Source of the DNA: Eudorina sp. 2006-703-Eu-15
Lineage: Eukaryota > Chlorophyta > Chlorophyceae > Chlamydomonadales > Volvocaceae
NCBI GenBank assembly: GCA_003117195.1
Contig: BDSI01000140.1
Location: 1-64,000, forward strand
Length of the DNA stretch: 64,000 nucleotides
Direction: 5' to 3'
A program made the position numbers and the translations under genes. The notes below the pieces were generated by a model. That model made no database searches and was not told the origin of the DNA. It saw nothing but the letters and a program-made list of their open reading frames with translations. Position 1 is the stretch's first letter, and each line of letters begins with the position of its first letter. Shown here piece by piece: positions 23,212 through 33,200 of this stretch.

Positions 23212-25353
23212 ATGTCCTTGCGTAAAAGTGATTTAAGCGCGTTAGCCAAGCAGTACACGATTCCCAGACCTAAGCCGTCCTCCACGCGGAAGCGTAAACC
23301 TCGAGGGCAGACCAAACCAAAAGACCGTTTCTTGGGGCCCGACGATATCAAGCCCAAGCAAGCTCACAAGAAGCGGCCTGCCAGTCATTTCGAAAATCTT
23401 GCGGCCACTGCTGCGAAGAAGAGAAAGAAAGATAAGACCGGGAGCGGCGACGGAGATGCAGGCGTACCTCCAGCGGCAAGAGAAGGTACAAGGTCTACGA
23501 AAGCTGCACACTTCCTGTTTTGACTAGAGTCCAAATATAAATTACTTTATGACATGAGATTGATGTCGCTTCCGCCTGTACTCGCCTGTACTCCGTGTGT
23601 TACGGTGTTACCCCAGGAGGCGCAGCGCCTCCTCCCCAACCCGGAGGCGGTAACCGGGCGGATGTTAACCGCCCAATCAAGGCGCCTCGTGCGGGTGCTA
23701 ACCCGGCACAACCAGCGCAGCGCCCATCCATACGTGAGGTCAACGCCCGACAGCACGATGCATGGCGGAGGTCGTACCCTGACTACTGCTTGTTGGGCTT
23801 CACATATGAGAGTGGACCCGGGGCTGCTTCAACCGCCCGTCTTCAGGAGTTCATGAAGGCGGACTTCACGCAGCGCGTCACGGACAGGCTTTCACCTACA
23901 TGCCCGCAGTGCTGCATGCCGGAGTGGGCGATACCTGCAAATGATGTATCCGCATCGGTGCGGTACGTCACCATTCAGGGTAGCGTGGAGGTACCCTATC
24001 CACGCTTCAAGTGCCTTCATTGCCCAAACACCATGCCGTTGACGCGGGTAGTCCACCCCACTGAGATCGGATGCTTCCCCAGTACTCCAGACCGCCCAGC
24101 TGCGTGGTTTGATGAAGCGCTGATGCGCCAAGCAGCATTTCTGCGTTCGGAGACGCCCTGCTCAGCTGCCGCGTTTGCCAAGACCATTCATCGACTTCAC
24201 GCCGCGAAAGGCTTCGATACCCCTGCCGGGATAACAGAGGGTATCTGCAATGCCGCGGCTCACTGGGACAGGGTGCAAAAGTCGATGCGTAGTGCCCAGG
24301 TCCTACGCGTGAGCACCATCCCTCTGCCGGGGCAGTCGAACCGCGAGGGCTGGTCTGATTGTCCAGCATGCTGGCGGGAATGTGTCGCCATTTCCGGGGA
24401 CGCGTGTTTGGGGCTCCGGCGGTTCCGTGCTGCGGCGAGCGGGTCCCTGGATCTGAGTCCCTTGGCGTCTTCCAGCCTCTTTGTTGGAGACAATGTCGTC
24501 ACAGAGCGCCTACGGCAGCGAGGGAAGTTGGCAGACCCCGACGCAGTGTCCTGCTCAGACTTCAAAGCGGCCAAGGTGTTCGGCCGACGTGCTGCCAACT
24601 ACGACCGCCTTGGTGTGGCAGCGTTCGCCTGCCGTCATGGATTCGTCCCCGCCATGGTGAGCCTCCACACCGAGGAGAACTTCGTGTACTATGAGGTACT
24701 GCTCGAGGCGCTGAACCAGAAGATGGACCTAAGCAAGGTCAAGGCAGTGTTTTTGGACGTTGCATGCAAGTTCGACGGCTACTACCAACGGTGCGGTTGA
24801 GACTGTCCTTATGGCTGAACCGCGTTGATGGGTAACGGTTTCGGTTTGTCATGTAGATCATGGGTGCCTGTGCTGCATCACGCATTGGTTGATGTCTCTA
24901 GGGTTCGACAAATGCAGATACTGTCGCCTTCGGTCCCTTCAACCCGGCCCATTCCAGATACTCGTATCTTTGAAGCCGTAAATGCTGTCCACATGCAACA
25001 GGGTTCGCGAGGAGCTCGACCTGCCTGACAAGCTGCCCTTTGCGATCGGGCCATGGCACATCCGCCCACACAAGCCTGAGTGCAACGTGCGGTACAACTC
25101 CCGATACATGCCTGGGCTAGGGCTGACATTCGGAGATCTCATCGAGCACCTGTGGGCGGATATACGGCGGCATTGGTACATCACTGCCTACATGTCACCT
25201 GCGGCACGGCAGGACTTCATCACAAGTCTGGTGGGTAGAGGGGTTGCAGTGGCATTAGAGGCGACTAAACGCGCAACTAAATGCGCGACTTACATCGATG
25301 TGATGTCACAGGTGCAAGAACGCAACCGCAGAAAGGAGGAGGGCCTGGCGTGA
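23212..25353 (+). CDS. Transposon gene B: KDZ (Kyakuja-Dileera-Zisupton) transposase, C-terminally truncated
   Basis: Three exons, 23212-23485, 23617-24790 and 25002-25353, join in phase to about 599 residues (572 if the in-frame GT-AG segment 25231-25311 is removed). The N-terminus is lysine-rich and nuclear-localising in character (KKRKKDK). A zinc module follows, with CPQC near 187 and CLHC near 224, then CPACWRE. The KDZ catalytic blocks are visible: SGDACLGLRR (Asp about 353), AVFLDVACKF (Asp about 472), HIRPHKPEC (about 502-510) and LIEHLWAD (Glu about 531). The protein stops at TGA 25351, shortly after the Glu block, whereas KDZ proteins normally continue. After the TGA the same frame stays open for QLLAGLKKAIKQNADIQS, which looks like continuing helical protein, so TGA may be a nonsense mutation. 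Gene C ends 65 bp downstream on the other strand. Confidence 0.85.
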
Positions 25354-25417
25354 CAGCTGTTGGCGGGTCTTAAGAAGGCCATCAAGCAGAATGCAGATAT
25401 TCAGAGCAGGTGTGGTT

Positions 25418-28400
25418 TTAGGCCTCGGGACGGACCCTGAAGTGATCAATGTCATGTGTCGTTTGTACTGACCCCGGACGCCCGTGAACCGCGACACCCT
25501 CCCTGTGATGCTGATGTAGGCTGGCGAGGGAGGGCCGTGATCCATCATCCAACCACCCGAACCCCCGTGACGCCCTGGTGGCCGAGGCGACGCGAGTAGC
25601 AGAGGCAATGCTAGAGCTGCTGCTCCCATTCTCGTGAACGTCCTCCTCCGCCGATCCCTCGTCACTTAGCTCCATCTTGCCACGCCGTCTCTGGGGCACA
25701 ATACCTGCAGGGTGCGATAGGGTATCGTGGCGACGTTAGCTGTATGATGTCGTTGCTAAATTGGGATTCAAACACTCGACACCCACTTTTACATGGAATG
25801 CAAGGCGTGGCGTGACACTGGTCCATTAACCACCCAGGCCCAGCAATTCTCACTCACCCAGCCGGACCAGGAACTTGTGGACCTGCTTGCTGTTCCACCC
25901 GCCACGTAGCGTCGCCGCAATCATGAGGTCCCGGTCAGGGTCCGTCTTGTACTGCCGGAATAGTTCACGGAGAGATAGCTCCTGTACAGGGATTGACAAC
26001 ACACATACAAACATCACACAACGAATGCCTGCAAGTTCGATGGTATGCACTCTTGACACACTGACCTGCGCTGGTGTCAGCTGGCAAAAGCGCAGCTTCA
26101 TTTTCCGAAGCAGCTTCGAGATGTCGTCGTTTGTGATGGACGGAATACCTGGTGGTAAAGTGTTTCCCTCCTCAGGTCCACGCCCAGATGGGCCACCGAC
26201 TCTCATGCCCGCGGCGATCACGTCAATGTTGAACTTGCTGGAGTTGTGCCGCTCGAACAAGACAACTAGCAGCGACAGCTGTGCCTCCGTGAGCTGGGTG
26301 GAGGCGCTTCGCCGGCCTATGCATCCGTTAAGCAGAGAACAGTCAGCAATGGAACCCATGTTGACAGGACATAGCCATCAACCATCACCCAACTAGCGTT
26401 CCGTACCTCTGCCACGTCCTCCAGCTGCTTCGCTGCGTACTCCCCCAACCTGTGACATTGACGGGATTGTCGGCCTCGCTGAACTACGACCCTGTAATCA
26501 TATGGGAACGGCGAACACACCATTCCGTCATTTGTCTGTCGAAGTTTCCATACAGACTCCCATACAGGCAGAATCGGCGCCTCCTATTCATGTTTATCAT
26601 TGTCCCGATGTCCCCATGTCCGTAATCATTCCAAACCTCCAATCAACTATGCTAACACATTCCGCTTGACGAATGGGTACTCACCGGAAAGGCAGCCTCC
26701 TCCAGCTCAGCTCGCAACTGTGCCTTGTTCTGTACCATGTCACGCGCATTCAAGACATCGAGCTTCACCTGCCTCAGCTGGTCACGCTTCAGATGGGATA
26801 TGCCGTGGACGTCGATGAATCGACGCAGCTGATCCATGTCCCGTGGCAAAGGTTCCGCCCCTTGGATAATGCTTGGATGCGACCCCCCGCCTGTGGCCGC
26901 TGGGTGCGCTGCTGCCTCGCCCGTCGCGCCAACTGCCGCCTGCACTGCCGCCGGCTGTGCTACACCCGCTCGCCCAGCCACTTGTCCCATACTTGGGGGC
27001 GCCGCTGCGGGCCCCCCTGCCGCTGCGCCGCCTGTGGCAGTGGCCGCTGGGTGCGCCGCAGCACCCTGCGTCGCTGCTGCCTCGCCCGTCGCGCCAACTG
27101 CCGCCTGCACTGCCGCCGGCTGTGCTGTGCCCGCTCGCCCGGCCACTTGTCCCATACTTGGGGGCGCCGCTGCGGGCCCCCCTGCCGCTGCGCCGCCTGT
27201 GGCAGTGGCCGCTGGGTGCGCCACAGCACCCTGCGTCGCTGCTGCCTCGCCCGTCGCGCCAACTGCCGCCTGCACTGCCGCCGGCTGTGCTACGCCCGCT
27301 CGCCCAGCCACTTGTCCCATACTTGGGGGCGCCGCTGCGGCCCCCCTTGCCGCTGCGCCGCCTGTGGCAGTGGCCGCTGGGTGCGCCGCAGCACCCTGCG
27401 TCGCTGCTGCCTCGCCCGTCGCGCCAACTGCCGCCTGCACTGCCGCCGGCTGTGCTGCGCCCGCTCGCCCGGCCACTTGTCCCATACTTGGGGGCGCCGC
27501 TGCGGCCCCCCTTGCCGCTGCGCCGCCTGTGGCAGTGGCCACTGGGTGCGCCGCAGCACCCTGCGTCGCTGCTGCCTCGCCCGTCGCGCCAACTGCCGCC
27601 TGCACTGCCGCCGGCTGTGCTACGCCCGCTCGCCCAGCCACTTGTCCCATACTTGGGGGCGCCGCTGCGGCCCCCCTTGCCGCTGCGCCGCCTGTGGCAG
27701 TGGCCTCTGGGTGCGCCGCAGCACCCTGCGTCGCTGCTGCCTCGCCCGTCGCGCCAACTGCCGCCTGCACTGCCGCCGGCTGTGCTGCGCCCGCTCGCCC
27801 GGCCACTTGTCCCATACTTGGGGGCGCCGCTGCGGCCCCCCTTGCCGCTGCACCGCCTGTGGCAGTGGCCACTGGGTGCGCCGCAGCACCCTGCGTCGCT
27901 GCTGCCTCGCCCGTCGCGCCAACTGCCGCCTGCACTGCCGCCGGCTGTGCTACGCCCGCTCGCCCAGCCACTTGTCCCATACTTGGGGGCGCCGCTGCGG
28001 GCCCCCCTGCCGCTGCGCCGCCTGTGGCAGTGGCCGCTGGGTGCGCCGCAGCACCCTGCGTCGCTGCTGCCTCGCCCGTCGCGCCAACTGCCGCCTGCAC
28101 TGCCGCCGGCTGTGCTACGCCCGCTCGCCCAGCCACTTGTCCCATACTTGGGGGCGCCGCTGCGGGCCCCCCTGCCGCTGCGCCGCCTGTGGCAGTGGCC
28201 GCTGGGTGCGCCGCAGCACCCTGCGTCGCTGCTGCCTCGCCCGTCGCGCCAACTGCCGCCTGCACTGCCGCCGGCTGTGCTGTGCCCGCTCGCCCGGCCA
28301 CTTGTCCCATACTTGGGGGCGCCGCTGCGGCCCCCCTTGCCGCTGCGCCGCCTGTGGCAGTGGCCGCTGGGTGCGCCGCAGCACCCTGTATCGCTGCTGC

Positions 28401-29367
28401 CTCGCCCGTCGCGCCAACTGCCGCCTGCACTGCCGCCGGCTGTGCTACGCCCGCTCGCCCGGCCACTTGTCCCATACTTGGGGGCGCCGCTGCGGCCCCC
28501 CTTGCCGCTGCGCCGCCTGTGGCAGTGGCCGCTGGGTGCGCCTGCGTCGCTGCTGCCCGACCTTCCACCACTGCATTGCCTGCGCCAGTCGCTCCCTCGT
28601 CTTCCTCTGCTGACACCTGCTCCTCGCGCGTGTCCGCGGTTTCAGATGTGCGTAACAGCGGATCTATCGAGTCGGCCAGTGACCAAAACTGCTGCTTCAG
28701 CTCTGGTCGGGTTCGGAACACGCCCTGCACCGCATCGCTGGAGACTTGCGTCCAGCCCCTCCGAGGAAAGAACTTGATCATTATCCAGTTCGAGCCGTCC
28801 TTATTGGCGCTGATCAGGGTGCTGGTTGCTGTTGCCATCTTCTTGCAAGCGTTCTTGTCTTTGCGACGGCGCGCACCAGCACCTAGCTGCGCCTCTGCAT
28901 TTACAAACAAAAGATAGTCGACTTCGGATGTTGCGTTGCATGGTGGTATGCTAACACTGGCACTAACACGCGTACACCGTCTGCTTACCAGTCTGCTCTG
29001 AGTAGCTCGTCGACTCCTCACCAGTCACATCCTTTAAGCAACCGTTGCACGCTCGATGACGTACATCGAGCAGGACGCGGACGCCGCGTCGACCATGTTC
29101 GGGATCATCCCGTGAAGCGACCAGATTCAAATTAAAGGACGCCTGCGTCGGCCTTCCTTCGCAAACTTGATGAAACTTTCCATCTTTTGTCTTGCAGTCA
29201 GAGCTATTAGCCACAATTCGCTGCAGATTGGTCAACTGTTCGTCATTGATCGTCTCCTGGAACCCTATGTTTGCTGCAAATCGCAATGCTTCTCTACCGA
29301 TACATTTAGAAAAACGAGAGTCGCCCTTGCAATCAGTGCCTAAATGGCAACACCTTTCATTGGCCAT
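25418..29367 (-). CDS. Transposon gene C: Ala-rich protein with ten 55-residue repeats
   Basis: Six minus-strand exons join in phase: 29367-28989, 28894-26685, 26491-26407, 26316-26066, 25981-25858, 25704-25418, about 1,111 residues. The N-terminal 126 residues are cysteine-rich (RCCHLGTDC, CNGC). Next comes a basic segment (ARRRKDKNACKK), then about 550 residues of ten repeats with the core PPSMGQVAGRAG and QPAAVQAAVGATGEAA. The C-terminal part is helical; the stretch around QLTPAQELSLRELFRQYKTD up to KFLVRLG weakly resembles the C-terminal segment of TIMELESS/Tof1 proteins. The end is Ser/Glu-rich and disordered. The minus strand is preferred over the long plus-strand frames because only it connects through splice sites to non-repetitive sequence. 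Function is unknown; position in the element suggests an accessory DNA-binding or scaffold protein. Confidence 0.7.
25755..25848 (-). repeat. Possible tRNA-derived (SINE-like) remnant
   Basis: Read on the minus strand, GGGTGGTTAATGG resembles an A box and GTTTGAATCCC a B box. Arms do not pair as in a functional tRNA. It lies in the last intron of gene C. Confidence 0.3.
26890..28547 (-). repeat. Ten-copy 165-bp coding tandem repeat in gene C
   Basis: The block CTTGTCCCATACTTGGGG recurs exactly every 165 bp at 26981, 27146, 27311, 27476, 27641, 27806, 27971, 28136, 28301 and 28466. Copies differ by a few bases, giving variants such as AGRAGV, AGRAGT and AGRAGA and RGAAAA versus GGPAAA. Because 165 is divisible by three and no unit contains a stop in several frames, very long shadow frames appear on the plus strand. 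Confidence 0.95.
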
Positions 29368-30292
29368 TGCGTGTTGTCAATGTTTGATACAATGACATGT
29401 CCACACATATTTTATATGTTGGAATACATTTGCTTAACCCTAGCAAAAGAAGTGTGTTGCTGTTCTTGTCCCCAGCCGTGATGTGTACGTCTGTGTCCAC
29501 TCGATCGGTGGACATTGCCGTTCACTGGTGGAGTGGACACCAGGTCACCGCCTAAGATGAGGTGACACATAGTTACTAGATCGGCGGCGAAGTAAAAAGG
29601 TATGGAACCGTATGACGAAAAGTCATGCAAAATACGAGCGACGACATATAACATAATTCAACGTATTAGCGTACTTTTATCTCTACACGTCAGATTTCAT
29701 GCAGTAGAAGCCAATGCATACATGGAGTTGCGCGCAAAAGTCACATCATGGTCGTACCTGAAACCGTTTTAATGCAAGGAACGAACTCCTTAATAATGGA
29801 AAATCTTTGATAGGAGTATATATCTCTCTGTATATGTCATACTTCTTGCGATGGAAGTCGGTGTATACAGGGAGCCGTGCTCTGAAGTCATAAGTCATAC
29901 CTGCAGCCTTTTGGAAGTAAAGTTTTGGAGGCAACGATCTCTTAAATGTATGAGAATTCCCTGCAGGAAAGCATATTTCTCTTTAGTTATTTGAATTCAT
30001 GCGGTAGAAGTCAGTGCATACCATGGGTCACACCATCCTGCAAGTACTGTCCGGAAGTAATGCCGTGAAATTTTTACAAGAATAACCACCTCGCTCACAT
30101 GTTAAAAATCGAAGGGCATCAGCACCACATTATATATGTGACCTTACAATCAGACAGTATACTTCCGCATCCGGGCTTCATTTCGCAACGTTAACTCTGT
30201 CCCGCAGGGTTCGGCGCTTCCGGCAAATCTGTTCAGTACTTTATCCATCGTGATCTTTTGATATTACTGCTTATCCATCTTTATGCAAACCA
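29368..30292. promoter_or_regulatory. Divergent region between transposon genes C and D with degenerate 151-bp repeats
   Basis: Three diverged units with landmarks like GAAGTCNNTGNATACA occur near 29707, 29853 and 30004, about 150 bp apart. Minus-strand stretches between splice-like sites (KRSLPPKLYFQKAA and DFPLLRSSFLALKRFQ) could be old duplicated exons. Promoters of C and D should lie here, but no motif can be assigned. Confidence 0.4.
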
Positions 30293-33200
30293 ATGGGTAA
30301 AGAGAAAAGGCAGAGCGGGCCAGAGCGCGGCAGAGGCAGAGGCAAGCCGCCAAGTGTCCCCGGTTCAGCCCCGAACAAGGGCCGCAGAGGCAATCTTACG
30401 CCCGCCGTGCCAACCATCTCCACGAAATCCGGTCGGCCAACCGCCACACGCGAGAGTAAGTGATTGGAGTTGTAGTGACCCAGGAATAACCAGAAGTCTT
30501 TATTGTTCACTTGGATTATTTCATGTGACTGTAGAGAACTATGACATCGACATCGGTGGCGTGCTGCACTGTGACGTGCCGGGTTGCCGGTTTCACCCCA
30601 GGTCGTCAGTCTGGGCGAACCTCGGTTTCATTAACCAGTCGCATGCAGCTCTGCATGAGGTTATGTCCCACGGGAAGACGGTCCAGGAGGTGTACCAGAA
30701 GGAGTATCCTGCATACCAGCCGTTGGGTGCGCCACCAGACGAGGCCTCCCTTGCGGTTCCGCTCAGCACCATCCTCAACGATCCAGACCAAAGACGTAAG
30801 CAGATATTGTGTGGCAGCATTGACGTGCCCTTTTTGCATCCACACTGTACTAACCCAATTCCATTCATTTGCATCCCCGCACGTTTATCAGAGGCATTTC
30901 GCCGCCTGGCATTCTGCGGGGAGTGCTTGGAAACCAGCATGGAGAAAAAGAACCTGACGCTGCGCACCATCATCCACAAAACACAAAGGGACCAGCATGA
31001 TGCCCAGCGGAAGACCCAAGATGATCACACTGAACTGGTTTCGGGGGAGGACGTGTTACAGCGTATTCCTGAGGACGTGCTGGTAACCCAGAAATTCTTC
31101 ATCTGGGACAAGCCGGTGATCCACAAACCAGGTTCCCGTGGGGGGCCAGCGCCATCTGGACATGGTGGCACCGATCTCGATGGTGTCGACAGTGATGATG
31201 CCGATTCAACAGCCCAGGCCAAGCGCCCCAAAACCATGCCAGCTGACGCCGGCCTCGTAGGTAAGGAAGAACCGGAGCTGGTCAGATAGTGTAGTTATAG
31301 CCAGGTTGTGTAAGATATGAAATCATTCTTGCGTGTTCCAGGAACAGCCAAGGATGCCGCTGACATACTTGTCGCCCTAGCAGGTGCGTGCTTTTGCCTT
31401 ACCTGATATCATGGTGCGTGCGTTTACCGCATCGGCCTTGCACCTGTTGTCACATGCAGGCGGCGCGGCTGCAGCGACGGGCGGGGTCGTCAGCACGGGG
31501 CAAGGCGCGGCGACAGGGATGGCGGGCTACCAGCAGGTGGCTGCGCTCGGTACGTATCTGTTCTTTCTTGCTGCCGGTGTGTGGTGTGTTCTGCAAAGCG
31601 GCGTACACGACTAAATGCGGCTAATATGCGCTGTGTTCAGGCCAAGCGATTGCTCAGCAGGCCGTGCTACCCCAGCAGGGATCGCAGCTGCCCGTCGTAC
31701 AAATGCCTGCCGTGGCAGCAGGTACGTGCTTGTTGGATTGCATTCATGGTGCGTGCGTTTACCGCATCGGCCTTGCACCTGTTGTCACATGCAGGCGGCG
31801 CGGCTGCAGCGACGGGCGGGGTCGTCAGCACGGGGCAAGGCGCGGCGACAGGGATGGCGGGCTACCAGCAGGTGGCTGCGCTCGGTACGTATCTGTTCTT
31901 TCTTGCTGCCGGTGTGTGTTGTGTTCTGCAAAGCGGCGTACACGACTAAATGCGGCTAATATGCGCTGTGTTCAGGCCAAGCGATTGCTCAGCAGGCCGT
32001 GCTACCCCAGCAGGGATCGCAGCTGCCCGTCGTACAAATGCCTGCCGTGGCAGCAGGTACGTGCTTGTTGGATTGCATTCATGGTGCGTGCGTTTACCGC
32101 ATCGGCCTTGCAACTGTTGTCACATGCAGGCGGCGCGGCTGCAGCGACGGGCGGGGTCGTCAGCACGGGGCAAGGCGCGGCGACAGGGATGGCGGGCTAC
32201 CAGCAGGTGGCTGCGCTCGGTACGTATCTGTTCTTTCTTGCTGCCGGTGTGTGTTGTGTTCTGCAAAGCGGCGTACACGACTAAATGCGGCTAATATGCG
32301 CTGTGTTCAGGCCAAGCGATTGCTCAGCAGGCCGTGCTACCCCAGCAGGGATCGCAGCTGCCCGTCGTACAAATGCCTGCCGTGGCAGCAGGTACGTGCT
32401 TGTTGGATTGCATTCATGGTGCGTGCGTTTACCGCATCGGCCTTGCACCTGTTGTCACATGCAGGCGGCGCGGCTGCAGCGACGGGCGGGGTCGTCAGCA
32501 CGGGGCAAGGCGCGGCGACAGGGATGGCGGGCTACCAGCAGGTGGCTGCGCTCGGTACGTATCTGTTCTTTCTTGCTGCCGGTGTGTGTTGTGTTCTGCA
32601 AAGCGGCGTACACGACTAAATGCGGCTAATATGCGCTGTGTTCAGGCCAAGCGATTGCTCAGCAGGCCGTGCTACCCCAGCAGGGATCGCAGCTGCCCGT
32701 CGTACAAATGCCTGCCGTGGCAGCAGGTACGTGCTTGTTGGATTGCATTCATGGTGCGTGCGTTTACCGCATCGGCCTTGCAACTGTTGTCACATGCAGG
32801 CGGCGCGGCTGCAGCGACGGGCGGGGTCGTCAGCACGGGGCAAGGCGCGGCGACAGGGATGGCGGGCTACCAGCAGGTGGCTGCGCTCGGTACGTATCTG
32901 TTCTTTCTTGCTGCCGGTGTGTGTTGTGTTCTGCAAAGCGGCGTACACGACTAAATGCGGCTAATATGCGCTGTGTTCAGGCCAAGCGATTGCTCAGCAG
33001 GCCGTGCTACCCCAGCAGGGATCGCAGCTGCCCGTCGTACAAATGCCTGCCGTGGCAGCAGGTACGTGCTTGTTGGATTGCATTCATGGTGCGTGCGTTT
33101 ACCGCATCGGCGTTGCACCTGTTGTCACATGCAGGCGGCGCGGCTGCAGCGACGGGCGGGGTCGTCAGCGCGGGGCAAGGCGCGGCGACAGGGATGGCGG

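Noticed and set aside
26673..28917. Three plus-strand open frames of 634-693 codons, Cys/Arg-, Ala/Pro- or Pro/Leu-rich
   Set aside because: They are translations of the 165-bp repeat of gene C on the wrong strand. They do not join to non-repetitive exons by splice sites, while the minus frame does.
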